Source: Dunaliella salina (lineage: Eukaryota; Chlorophyta; Chlorophyceae; Chlamydomonadales; Dunaliellaceae). From it: a stretch of 14,479 nt of DNA. This document shows positions 1 to 9,529 of this stretch, one piece after another. Numbering within the stretch: position 1 is the stretch's first letter; every line of letters begins with the position of its first letter. The stretch spans positions 159,559 through 174,037 of the forward strand of contig MU069847.1 of NCBI GenBank assembly GCA_002284615.2, read 5' to 3'. Position numbers and translations under genes: made by a program. Below the pieces are notes generated by a model, which was not told the DNA's origin, made no database searches, and saw only the letters and a list, made by a program, of their open reading frames with translations.

Positions 1-292
1 CGCGTTACACAAACCATACGGATGCGCGCATGCAGACGCACCCAGTGACAATCGTCGATGTCTTCCAAGCTTAATATTTAAGCTCCGGCTGCATTTAAAC
101 TGCCCGCTTCTCAATGCTTGCAAGCCAAGGCAGCAGGCTGGCGGCCTCAAACATGAATTAAACATCCTTTACAGCACCTTCTTTCAAATTTCAAATGCTT
201 GTTTCACATCATCGTTTGACGGTGGTGCGCTTTGTTAGTTGTATCAAAAGGTTAGGCATTCATTTAAAACACAATTGAAGTGTTCACATCGT
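1..292 (+). other. 5' flanking region / probable 5' UTR of the ribokinase gene
   Basis: This stretch shows no coding feature. An AT-rich palindrome (cttaatatttaag, about 71-83) is the only TATA-like element, and nothing confirms that it is used. The reading frame of the ribokinase start is closed by a TAG at 236-238, so no coding sequence in that frame can begin before 239. I cannot place the transcription start. Confidence 0.3.
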
Positions 293-397
293 ATGCAAGC
301 GCTGACGAAATCGATCCCGCACAAGCGAATCAGTTGCTCGCCACCCCGGAATTGTGGGGGGCCGTCGACGACTTGTAAGAGGCCCAACATTGCTGCG
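293..397 (+). other. Possible N-terminal extension of ribokinase (transit-peptide-like)
   Basis: An ATG at 293 is in frame with the ribokinase start at 398 and adds 35 residues. They begin MQALTKSIPHKRISC, contain no Asp or Glu, and are rich in Ser, Thr, Pro, Lys, Arg and Cys, ending IAA before the second Met. This composition suits a plastid transit peptide, and plant ribokinases are plastid enzymes. Against it, the context of ATG 293 is weak (C at -3, C at +4) and a 35-codon open stretch can arise by chance. Leaky scanning could give both forms. Confidence 0.4.
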
Positions 398-537
398 ATG
401 GCTGCAGCAAAAGATCTCGTTGTGGTGAGCACCATGCATGCATCGGGACGGGTGTGAAATCGCCCATCCATCGTGAAATTGCCCATGCTATCGGTGTGCA
501 CTACATAGCTATCACCAGCAGATGGTCAGCATGTGGA

Positions 538-627
<90 letters not shown>

Positions 628-3600
628 TGTGTTTGCTCTCTCATTCAGTGCTCATAGCTCCCCAAATCTCTTAAACTCCTCTAATATAGGTGGGCAGTCT
701 GAATTGCGACCTGGTTCTGCCAGTGAAGCGTGTGCCACAGCCTGGAGAGACCCTTGCTGCTGATGGGATGGACACAGTGCCTGGAGGCAAGGTGTGCCTG
801 AGGCATGAACTTTGCCGCACGAGACAGAGCAGCTTTGGCTTGTGAACATGACTGCTCACATTCTAAATCACCACCTTCAACAACAACATTGACATCATCA
901 CCATCATCATCATTATCATCATCATCATCATCATCAAATCAAACATGCATGGCTCCGATACAAGCGCCTGATTTGTCATGCGCTTCCTTGCTGGTCGCAG
1001 GGTGCCAACCAAGCAGCTGGTGGTGCAAAGCTGGGCCATCCAACTCATTTTGTCGGGCAGGTATGCTGTGGACAGGAAAGCCGTACAACACGTCCTGCTT
1101 TGCCAGTCAAGATAGATGATGTGTGTGGAGTTTGCTTGATTAGTCCTCGAGCACCCTTTCAATAAATCTGCCTGAGGCCAGCAGTGCAATGGCGCACACT
1201 GTGCAGATCGGAACAGATGCTAACGCATCTTTGCTACGGGCGTCTCTCCAAGAGGCGGGCGCAAAGCTGGAGCACTTGAGAGAAGTCCCGGGTCCCAGTG
1301 GGACAGCCATCATCATCCTGCAGAGCAATGGTGGGTGCTGCAGCAAGCTAACAAGGATACAAAGCAAGAGTGGGTGCAAGGAACCAAGTCCAAAAGCAAT
1401 GTTGCTGTGTGTGGGTGCAAGGTCCCATGGGTACAACAGTTAATTGTAGGTGCAAGTTGGTGCAAGCTTCCAAAAGCGACAGTGTTTGCATGATTTCAAG
1501 GTTGCAAAAGGCAAAAACGGGTATCAGATTGAAAGGTTGGTATCATTGCTTGCCTCTGCAGCCCACTGCTGTCCACGCTACAAAAAGGTCCTGGGCTCAG
1601 GCTAGCCTGCCTTGGTCCTTGCAATGGCACACGTACTTTTGTCTCTGGTTGTTATGGAAGGCAGATACATGTTGCACTACAGATACATGCTGCAGAGCTT
1701 CAGGGCTATTCAGCTGCACGGTGCATGCTTACTTTGCCCTCTTCCATCTAAACCATGAAGGTTCACTGTCCATCCACCTTTTCCTTTTTCCCTTCGCAAC
1801 TGTCTCCAGGCGAGAACAGCATCATCATTGTTGGGGGTGCCAACCAGGCAGAGTGGATATTAAGTGACGCAGCAAAGGCTGAGGTCTCAAAAGCAGGTGT
1901 GATTGAAGTCAGTGCAGGCCTCATGCGTCCTGCTTGTATGCACACCCCTTCGACAGGACTCATGCCATGCGTGCATGCAAAGTTGCTCGGGCACACAACC
2001 TTCAGCACACTCTATTCTGTAGCATCATTTCTTGTGAACCATGCTGGACGTGATGCTTTGCCCAGCCGCAAAACCTTCGGTCATGGCAAACTTGTAGCAT
2101 AATTTGCGTTTGGTCAAGGCTCACATTTATCATCCTTTCATCACAGGTGCTGTGCTGCTGCAACGCGAGATACCCGAGCATGTCAATGTTGAGGTTGCCA
2201 AGGTGTGTCAGAGGGTTGCATGTGGACAAGGAGCTGCTTTATTCACAGAGTAGGTAGGCCATTGATATACATGGATGGTAGCTGCCTCGCCGGATCTGTG
2301 CAAATCGCTGCCACACTGCCTTGTGATTGTTTCAGTACATCTACAGACAAACCAGCCTCATAATTCGTTCCCTCTCTGCAGTTGGCTAAGGCAGCGAATG
2401 TGCCTGTGTACATGGATGCGGGGGGCATGGAGGGGCCGCTTGACCCTCAGATTTTAGCCTGCCTCACCCTTCTCAGCCCGAACGAAACAGAATTGAACCG
2501 GCTCACAAATATGCCCACAGAAAATGAAGAGCAGGTGCGTGTGTGAAGTTTGGGTGGGACTTCCTTTTTTGGGTGTCAGACTTGTGGAAATTCCTAGAAT
2601 TAGGCTGTGTGATTGCCAAGTCTGGTGAGATGTTCGGTCCATGATGTATTTTTTTAACTCATACCTATAAAGAAGTCCACTTTCCATTGGTGCCTGGACT
2701 ACATCAGTTCTTTATTGGGCGCCAAGGCTGAAGAGCTCTCACGTTTGAGGGACAAGTGTAAGTTGTCTTAATTGTCGCTCATGCAGTATGGTGACCGTTT
2801 TTTGTTCTCCGGGCTCTAGTGTCAGTGTGCCTTTTGCCCTTGGTGCTGCTGGGTTCTCAGACCTGCAGCAGACTTGTTTTGGCTTCCTTTGTGCGCTCTG
2901 CCCGCCATCCTTTCACCTTGGTTGTGCTCTCATACTCTCCTACCTGCTGTTTTGTTTGGAAGGCAAAACAGACCAGATTTTTTTGTCTCTTCAGTACAGG
3001 TCTGCCCCCCCTGTGACAGGAACATGCCTCTCAAGTGAAAAATAAAGACAATACGTACTCGAAATCCAGGACAAACTGTGTGAGTTTGCATTCTAGCTTG
3101 TGTCAGTCTTGCTGCTCTGTGCCTGCGCCTGCTTTTGGAGGAAGTAATGAGCCATTACGGCTGCCCTCATGCATTGTGACATGTGCAACAGCATGTAAAA
3201 TGCAGGGTTGCCTAGTTCGAGTGTTGAAAAAATAAGTTCGCGTACAGTTCGATAGACTTTGAGGTTTTACAAGTTGTCCAAACAAGCGTTTGCTTGAAGG
3301 CGGGTGGCTGGGAAGGGGGTTTGCAACTGCACCTTAACCATCTGTCCCCCTTTCCCCCCCCGGCCTCCCTTGCACAGATGCTGATGGGGAAGGACAAGAA
3401 ACCAGAAGAGGGGTGTAAGAGTGCTGTCAGGTGGTGGTCAAGTGGGTTTCAGGGGGTTGTCAGTGTGTCATATTTGGCAGAGGATATAAAGTTCTGCGAA
3501 CTGGCAATTTAAAGTTTGCAAACAGTCCGAAAGAGTCCTCGGGTTCTTGAACAGTTATAAGTTCTTGAATTAGGCAACCCTGGTGTGATGACTCGTCTGA

Positions 3601-5114
3601 CTTTGCCAGGATTGCTTTCCAACGCTGCATGTAAGCCTCTGTGTAATGACTCATCAGACTTACCAGGACTGCGTTTCAATGCTGACCACCCTACTGCGTT
3701 TTTCAGATTGAGGCAGCAGCCAAGATGCTGCAAGGCATGGGTGTCGAGGCAGTGCTGGTCAAGCTTGGAGCAGAGGGCTCTCTTTTTCTGCCAGGTATGA
3801 AACAACATCTCCTTAAAAATGAGTGCACAACACATGTTCTTCATGGGTTGCATGCGCGGATCCTACTGCCCCGCTTTCACTTTCAAGAGGAGTGAAAAGA
3901 CGTGCATCAAGATGTGCATGAAGAGTGTAGAGTGCAATCCAGCAGGCGAGGTACATTTTCTTTGGATTGAGGTGGTTTGCATCAAGGTCCAACTTGCCAA
4001 TCCATTGCTGCTGTAGCCATGAGTTCTTTGCTTCTGCTGCACAATGCATAGTTTGAGCTGTGCACTTTTCGACCAGACACACTCTTGCCATTCCTTAGAA
4101 GGTGGAATTCCGGTAGAAGTACTTGGTGCTCCTGCTTTTCAGGTTGAGAGGCTGCCTGCTGCTGTAGGACACTGCAATAAAAGCAAGCATGTGCATGTTT
4201 TGATTGCCACCTTCCAACAGAGAACAAAAGCAGGCCTTACTGTCTGCATGCCTATTTGTTACTTAAATCAGTGTGATGTCTTAAAAGTGCACTTGCGTTT
4301 GCCTGAGATGCACCCTTCTGCCCTTGCATGCTCTCCTTGCAGGAAAGGGACAACCTCCCATTAGGCAAAGAGCAATTAAAGCTGACAAGGTTCTCGACAC
4401 AACAGGTACGGTGCTTGCACGAGACACTTAAAAATATAAGGTGGCAGCAAGATGGTTTCCAGTGAGGAAGTAAGTTTCAGCAAAGAAAAGTGGGGTCTGT
4501 CAGGCCGAATGTGCAACTTGATTGTGTGCAGCCCTCAGCTAGATTCGTCAGCCCCTTCAATGTGTTGCACAAGAATTGCCATGGAAGTGTTTGCAGTGCA
4601 GGGTTGCATCATAGAAGGCCTTGCTGATATGGATCAGGTCCGCTCCGGTCTTGTATGGGGGACGCAGTAAAGCTCCGGGCTCTGTGCAGGCGAGCCATAA
4701 CTTGCCTTCTTGCTACTCCGCTTTGTGCTTGTCTTCTTGCTACATGACTTGTGCACGTCTTCCTGCTGCGTCACTTGAGCCCATGTGAGCTCAAAGTTTG
4801 GTTTTTTGGGGGTTGGAGAGCTCAGCCCCTGAACCCAAAAGCAGGCAGCTCTCACTCGAGCGGGTGTCCAAACAGCTGTTAACCAGCTCATTTTAATTTA
4901 TTCCTATACCACACTTTGATCGGTGGCGATGCTCACAGGGGCAGGAGATTGCTTCACCGCTGCCTACACAGTAGCCATTTTAGAGGGCATGGACACCAAG
5001 GCTGCTTTGCAGTTTGCCAGTGCAGCTGGGTCCATTTGTGTGCAGCGAGCCGGTGCAATGCCCAGCATGCCCAGCAGGGCAGATGTGGAGGCCTTGCTAG
5101 CATCAACAAAGTAG
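398..5114 (+). CDS. RBSK: Ribokinase (PfkB family), complete, 10 coding exons, 311 aa
   Basis: Ribokinase phosphorylates D-ribose to ribose-5-phosphate with ATP and Mg2+. The plant enzyme is plastidial. Coding exons: 398-424, 690-791, 1001-1060, 1207-1330, 1810-1896, 2147-2202, 2382-2534, 3707-3794, 4343-4405 and 4939-5114. They total 936 nt with every phase matching, giving 311 residues; E. coli RbsK has 309. Motifs in order are VGSLNCD (N-terminal substrate strand), GGKGANQAAGG spanning the exon 2/3 junction, NSIIIVGGAN, LLQREIP, LLSPNETE (NETE, Mg/phosphate), VLVKLGAEGS, and DTTGAGDCFTAA with catalytic Asp257 just after the exon 9/10 junction. The protein ends at a TAG. ATG 398 has a strong context (G at -3, G at +4). 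ATG 293 is an in-frame alternative. No frameshift or premature stop is present, so it looks functional. The family assignment is very secure; ribose as substrate is inferred from the close match to plant and bacterial ribokinases. Confidence 0.93.
541..625. repeat. (GT)n dinucleotide microsatellite in ribokinase intron 1
   Basis: An uninterrupted GT run of about 42 units lies between the exon 1 donor and the exon 2 acceptor. It is likely polymorphic in length and able to form Z-DNA. The ORFs that read through it as poly Cys-Val are artefacts. Confidence 0.97.
892..936. repeat. Imperfect (ATC)n trinucleotide repeat in ribokinase intron 2
   Basis: About fifteen ATC units with two substitutions (one ACC, one ATT) lie in the second half of intron 2. 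It is a simple repeat. Confidence 0.9.
3203..3582. mobile_element. hAT-like MITE in ribokinase intron 7
   Basis: The left end reads cagggttgcctagttcg (from 3203). The reverse complement of the right end (to 3582) reads cagggttgcctaattca, a terminal inverted repeat with 15 of 17 bases matching. CAGGG-type termini are typical of hAT transposons. Flanking octamers are gtaaaatg (3195-3202) and gtgtgatg (3583-3590). They agree at 5 of 8 positions, as a decayed 8-bp hAT target-site duplication might. Subterminal agttcg repeats follow the left end and gttcttga repeats precede the right end, as hAT transposases favour. The 380-bp interior has no transposase ORF, so it would be non-autonomous. It sits away from the intron's splice sites. 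Confidence 0.6.
3583..3698 (+). repeat. Two diverged copies of a 58-bp direct repeat, intron 7
   Basis: Copy 1 (3583-3640) begins gtgtgatgactcgtctgac and copy 2 (3641-3698) begins gtgtaatgactcatcagac. Both continue with a ccaggaytgcktttcmaygctg-like segment. The pair immediately abuts the right end of the inverted-repeat element and ends just before the exon 8 acceptor. Confidence 0.65.
4701..4780 (+). repeat. Diverged 27-bp tandem triplication in intron 9
   Basis: Three adjacent units start at 4701, 4728 and 4755 and share a cttgtcttcttgctac-like core. The last unit is 26 bp and more diverged. This is a small, old local duplication. Confidence 0.55.
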
Positions 5115-5260
5115 GCAGCCATGGTCGTTTGATGAACAGGACACACTTGCGGACTGTCAAGTCGCCCACTTCGAACAGCGATTCTCATCATTGAAAAGTG
5201 AAACTAGATGCAGGTAGAAACGGCGCAGGCAGTGCCTGCTAATGCAACCCCCCCTTTTTC
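5115..5260 (+). other. 3' flank / probable 3' UTR of ribokinase
   Basis: This is the sequence after the ribokinase stop. I see neither AATAAA nor the TGTAA signal used by many green algae, so the polyadenylation site is unplaced. No separate gene is apparent here. Confidence 0.3.
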
Positions 5261-5385
5261 TCCCTCTCTCTTCTCCCTCTCTCTTCTCCCTCTCTCTTCT
5301 CCCTCTCTCTTCTCCCCCTCTCTTCTCCCTCTCTCTCCTCCCTCTCTCTTCTCCCTCTCTCTCCTCCCTCTCTCTTCTCTTTCCC
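5261..5385. repeat. 13-bp homopyrimidine minisatellite
   Basis: About nine or ten units of ttctccctctctc occur head to tail, some shortened to 11 or 12 bp. One strand is purely pyrimidine for over 120 bases. Such mirror-like tracts can form triplex (H-DNA) structures. The unit is not a multiple of three, which explains the Ser/Leu/Pro ORFs on one strand and Arg/Glu/Gly ORFs on the other; neither is a real gene. Confidence 0.9.
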
Positions 5386-5391
5386 CCCCAC

Positions 5392-5475
5392 TCTTGTGCT
5401 TTGCCAACTGTGATTCCTGCTGGTGCAACTTTTCTATCTGCTCCTTTGAAAGTTGAGGCTTTGGCGCCGGAGAGA
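5392..5475 (-). CDS. Candidate internal exon, unknown protein (minus strand)
   Basis: On the minus strand a strong acceptor (a pyrimidine-rich tract ending tactctgacag) precedes 84 open nucleotides encoding SPAPKPQLSKEQIEKLHQQE and then SQLAKHK, followed by a possible gtgggg donor. The peptide is charged, helical and low in the Cys, Trp and stop content typical of noise here. I do not recognise the family. It would belong to a gene convergent with ribokinase, but I cannot find convincing neighbouring exons on either side. Chance is a real alternative. Confidence 0.22.
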
Positions 5476-6415
5476 CTGTCAGAGTAAAAGAAAAACAGAG
5501 GAACATGATACAACATGACATGAAACAGATGAATGAAGCACTGCGCATGGCATTCATGTTTGAGTGTCCCCTGTTGTGTAGCAGTGTAGTTTGTGGCTGC
5601 AAGGATTGCCTTGAGTGAAGGGCCTTCAATCGAGTTGGCCAAGTGCTAGCAAGGAGGTTCAAGAAAAGGGAAAAAAACTGTAGGCGCCTGCCGGCAGGGA
5701 AAAGAGGATTCAAAGCAAAAGCCCAAAGTCAAGACAATTGACTCTGATCCTCATTACAAAACAAAAAAGCCATAGAAAAGTATGTTCGTTTTATTTCACA
5801 AAGGCAAATTTTTCAGAAGGCTGCATGGTGGATGGAAGACGGATAAGAGCCCTTGTCGTTGAGGGTGAAAGAGTGCCACTTCCAGGCTGGACGAGAGGGT
5901 CTATCGTGCAAGATCAGCATATGCCACATCTTCCAGTAAAATGTACATAGTTTTCAATGGCAGCGCAATGTTCATAGGACTATGCAATCGGAAACAAGAA
6001 TGCTCCAACCGATGATATGCCTGCGCACATATCATTGGAAATGCTTACTTAGATTGCAGAACAATAATAAATGACTAAACTTACTTGGCACCCCACTTGG
6101 GAGGCAACTGACCTGCTACTAGCACATCCTGATCTCAAAGCAGGTTGAAACGTATGAACAATCTCACATAGAAAACATACCACTTCCAACTGTGGATGAC
6201 ATAAGGTAAGGTTACATCGCAAAATCCGCCTACAAGGGTAGCTGAGCGGAAACACTGAGGTCTGTAACCAGACCTGGCCGAAGAGGGAACAGCTGAACTC
6301 ACAAAGCTTGAACTGGAAGATTGATAACAAATGTCTGTTGAGGTCTGGTGATTGATGAAACTGTGCAAGACAGATGTTGGATCAAACAAGTGGGATGACG
6401 TAGACATCGACCAAT
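5476..6415. other. No supported gene
   Basis: This is about 940 bases without a recognisable feature. A + strand stretch at 5825-5950 and a minus-strand ORF covering 6135-6638 are open but match nothing I know. No RNA gene or repeat stood out. Confidence 0.4.
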
Positions 6416-7337
6416 TTGAATCGCCATGGCTATGAAGCCTACACTGACAACCTTCATCAATGGCCATCATCCCAGGGCCACACCCTCCGCAGAAAGGCCA
6501 CTTTCGATATTGAAAGCACCCATCCCCAAAAAGACATTTTACCACATGCAGATGTGAAATTTGGTTACGAACTATTGACCTTAGGGCACTTGGATCCAAC
6601 AAAATCATTGATGGACAGCCAAGAATATCCCTTGCCATTCTAACACATGCTGCTTGATTATGGATTTCTTACACAGGCATGCGCAATATCATGTAAAAGG
6701 CAGTCAAAAAATAACTGAATCTAACCAATTTTTTTTACACCATTGCACTTCATAAAAGCTCTTACGTGTTCTGCTATGGTCACCAACGAAAAATTTGCCA
6801 GTCCCCTGCACTATGACACCCACTATCATGCCTATTTGAGCCCTCATTCTAGAGACACTGTTTTTGGTGCCAACATAGATGCATTTCAAGTTCACAGGCT
6901 TCTCCTTCTGTCATCCTCCACCCAAATGTTGTGCTGCTACGTGACTATGATGCGTGATATCTTTTTTCAAGGGGTGCGCAATGTGTAATGGGATTTTTCA
7001 GGGGGGTGCTTAAAGGTGCGGAAAGGTGCAACAAGGTCGTGAAGGTGTGTAAAGGTGCGTAACGGATCGTAAAAAAACGTTTGAGCAGGATGCATACTGA
7101 CGCGTTATGGAGAAATTCAATTGCTGAAAAAAGGGGGTGCACACTGGTTACGGAGCCGTACGGTATTTTATTTACCATCTCGTCATGCATGCTTTGTCCT
7201 CTGCCTCAAACATGGCCATCCCCACAGCCACTTTCCTTCTTCTTCCAAGCCAACTGGGTTGGTCCAAGAAAGCATACATGCATTGGATAAGATGCCATCC
7301 AAATCAAGCTCTCGTACCTGCTAAGTTTCCTTCATAA
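6416..7337 (+). pseudogene. Decayed ORF with PCIF1-like methyltransferase-type segments
   Basis: Three open stretches on the + strand look like remains of one protein. The first, 6416-6643, is unrecognised. The second, 6743-6889, contains FASPLHY, then YLSPHSRDTVFGANIDAF. The third, about 7185-7337, contains PTATFLLLP, SKKAYMHWIRCHPN and a stop. The order FASPL, FGAxxDAF, a proline pair and later PTATFLLLP/HPN resembles the PCIF1-type N6-adenine methyltransferase fold as it appears in some eukaryotic retroelement ORFs. After DAF the frame must shift (from 6888) to continue FTGFSFCHPPP, where the family has its NPP-type catalytic motif. Stops at 6641-6643 and near 6710 also break it. About 240 bp of repeat-like DNA separates the last two parts. 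The similarity is judged from remembered motif patterns, not a search. Confidence 0.35.
7012..7059. repeat. Short degenerate aaaggtgcg repeats
   Basis: Four or five imperfect copies of aaaggtgcg lie 9-11 bp apart, inside the interval separating the last two methyltransferase-like segments. It is a minor local repeat. Confidence 0.45.
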
Positions 7338-7388
7338 AAAATTTAACCTACGGCCCCTCTCAAGAAAAGAAAAGAAAAATGTGGAAAC

Positions 7389-7800
7389 CTAGTGTGGATC
7401 TGGAGGGTCACTAGAAGCACCTGGCTCTAGAACCTGGATGTGGGAAGTATTCTTGTTTTCAGTTGTGTGGCGCGTGGAGACTAGTTTGTGAGCATATTGA
7501 ACAGAATGGCCATGAAGTTGTTGAGCAAGCTTCGTGGCACGCTGATGATCCAATCCTAGTTGTTTGAGTTGCTTCAGGATATGCTCAGTGTAATTAATTC
7601 CACTTACACCCAGGAGGATAAAGTGACGAGGAGAATAGGGTGATGTAACGGCTTTAGCGTTAATAAGTTTACAAAGGTCTGCATGCTGCTGCTTTGCTTT
7701 GTTCAACTTATGCTCTGGCCTTGTGTCTGCACAGAACTTGATTTCTATTAGGTGCACATGGCATTCATTTGCATGAAGTTCATGGGGTTGCCTCATGCAG
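7389..7800 (-). mobile_element. 5'-truncated 3' end of a LINE-like element (subfamily 2), minus strand
   Basis: The minus strand is open for at least 135 codons (7389-7796) and ends SSDPPDPH plus stop. It contains HLIEIKFCADTRPEHKL, a QQH motif, HFILLGVSG and a Leu/His-rich tail. This is collinear with the + strand elements' HLIELKF..DT, QH, HTILIGVAGT and DPLCKLGLT segments, but clearly diverged, so it is a sister subfamily. EIK would supply the E and K of a PD-(D/E)xK nuclease; the upstream RPDG is absent, so the copy appears to be truncated near 7800. No poly(A) tail is evident; the sequence beyond the stop is T-rich (a run of tttttcttttcttttc on the minus strand). The reading frame is undamaged over this length, suggesting a fairly young copy. 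Confidence 0.7.
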
Positions 7801-8189
7801 CTAGTTCTGGTGGTCCTCCGTGGGGACCTCTCGACTCCTTTTGCAAAATCAAAGTCCCCCTGCTAAAAACCAAAAGCGTCTACAACTTATCTTCATTTGA
7901 AACACTCAAGGACAGCAGATTTTTTGAAAAATAACCCATACTGGTTTAAACAATTAAAACGTAATATTCCTGAAGGCACTTGGTGCAATCGAATCATTCT
8001 TAACCCCCCAAAAAAACAAGCTCACCACCTCTAAAGCTTCCAAACACCTGGAGGGAAAGATTTGCACTCCTGCTTCGAGACACAGTTAATACATTTGAAG
8101 TATGCAGACAAGAAAAGGATGTCACAGCAGATTTACATAAAGACAACAAATCTTTCATGCCCAAAATCATGGATTGGCAAAACATGGCA

Positions 8190-8600
8190 TACACAGATGG
8201 CAGTGTCATCACCTCCCACGTCAGCATACAACAAGCTAGTGCGTCTTTCTTCTTCCCCAAAAAAGGTCACGACCCAACAACAAAAATAATATACACGATA
8301 CATCCCGGTGGCTACGGATCAACCTACACGATTAATAGAGCAGAACTTGCAGCTACACTTGCAGCTCTACAACACGGACACTCCTCCATTGCAACTGACA
8401 GTGCTTCTGCTTTACACCAAATCCGAAATCAACTCTACACACCTGTCGACATGCTTGCTCATCTGCATTCAGGTCTACTTCGAGATATAACAGACCTTAT
8501 TTAAACCTCAGAAATACAACACACCTCTAGAAAGTCAAATTCCATTGTGGTATCATTGGAAACGAAACTGCAGATATTTCTCAAACTCGCTTTTCATGCA
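8190..8600 (+). pseudogene. RNase H domain of retroelement copy A
   Basis: All four acidic positions of the RNase H active site (D, E, D, D) are visible in the order and spacing of the type I family: YTDGS at 8193, RAEL at 8337, TDSAS at 8394 and the terminal ETAD at 8564-8575, preceded by a K-V-K-F-H segment where autonomous elements have KVKSH-like sequence. The last acidic residue is in a different frame, after TAA at 8502-8504 and a TAG before the K-V-K-F segment. The enzyme is therefore dead, but the domain is unmistakable. Confidence 0.82.
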
Positions 8601-9529
8601 GCAAAGGAACCTCATAGAACTGACAATTGCTTTCTTCAAACAGAAGACCCTTTTTCAAACCTTTTCTGGCTTGCTGCTCTAGTTTAAAAACCTCACTCAA
8701 CCATAAAGGAACTTTGGATACCACCGAATCTCCGCAATAAACTCAAACAAAAAATCCATTACACGCACAAATTAGGGGCAGCTAATACAAACACTTTCAC
8801 CTACACAAGTTGGCAAAACCTCCTGAGGCCTGCAAGGTCTGGAAATGAACAACCTAAATCCCAAAATCAGCAACGCCTTCTGAAACTTAAAATCTGTCTC
8901 CTCACAGAAAAAGTTAACATCCTCAAATACCGAACAATCACTCTTTATAATGAAAAACATGCCAAGCAATTTACAAATCAAACTGGCCCTCCACTTTGCC
9001 CCTTATGTGGTGCCTGATAGTACCTGTCATATTCTTCTCAGATGCACTCATCCATAGATAAACAAAATGCATATGAATCACCATCATCACACCGTCAGCA
9101 TGCCCAGTGTGTTTTAAAGAAATCAGCAAAGGAGATTCAGGCATTTTCATGGTTGCTGTGGATGCTTGTAATAAACACTGGGCTTTAGACATAGATGTCC
9201 CTGATAAATTCCAAATAGTGTCCCAAGCTGGCTATATCCTACAGGACAAACTCCTGCCACACAACAGAGCAGACCAGACGGCATCATTGTTCTACCAATG
9301 CAAGGCAGAGACACCACTTGCTCTCCAAGACTGTTGAATCCAAGAGACAGAGATATCCACCTCATTGAGCTGAAGTTCTGCTCAGACACCAAGTCTGGAC
9401 AAACACTCCTGACTGCACATAATCAACACAAATACACTATCAAAAATAGGCGCACAAAAACCCTCCGAGGCACGCACCGCAATAACAGAGTCACATTACA
9501 CACTATACTCATCGGGGTTGCTGGAACTG

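Larger units (their letters stand above)
425..4938 (+). other. Nine GT..AG introns of the ribokinase gene
   Basis: The introns are 425-689, 792-1000, 1061-1206, 1331-1809, 1897-2146, 2203-2381, 2535-3706, 3795-4342 and 4406-4938. Donors are gtgagc, gtgtgc, gtatgc, gtgggt, gtgtga, gtgtgt, gtgcgt, gtatga and gtacgg. Acceptors end in tatag, cgcag, tgcag, tccag, cacag, tgcag, ttcag, tgcag and cacag. Boundaries were fixed by continuity with the ribokinase family alignment and by phase. Introns 4, 5, 8 and 9 are phase 1; the others are phase 0. Intron 7 is the longest (1172 nt), and a transposon-like insertion accounts for about a third of it. Introns 4 and 8 (479 and 548 nt) show nothing recognisable beyond short degenerate gggtgcaagg motifs at about 1370-1465. 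Confidence 0.88.

Noticed and set aside
454..763. ORFs reading through the GT microsatellite (poly Cys-Val)
   Set aside because: Dinucleotide repeat artefacts lying across intron 1 and exon 2 in the wrong frame.
1370..1867. 165-codon + strand ORF across intron 4
   Set aside because: It overlaps ribokinase exon 5 in a different frame, and the rest is intron. The spliced ribokinase model explains this interval.
4597..4610. Another cagggttgc motif in intron 9, like the MITE terminus
   Set aside because: There is no matching inverted end nearby, so there is no second element.
5157..5713. Two long minus-strand ORFs rich in Arg/Glu/Gly
   Set aside because: Most of the length is the 13-bp purine/pyrimidine minisatellite. 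Only the 84-nt exon-like piece at 5392-5475 is worth keeping.
6135..6638. 167-codon minus-strand ORF, the longest in its region
   Set aside because: The composition is Ser/Cys-rich without family features, and it overlaps the + strand pseudogene frame. Most likely chance.
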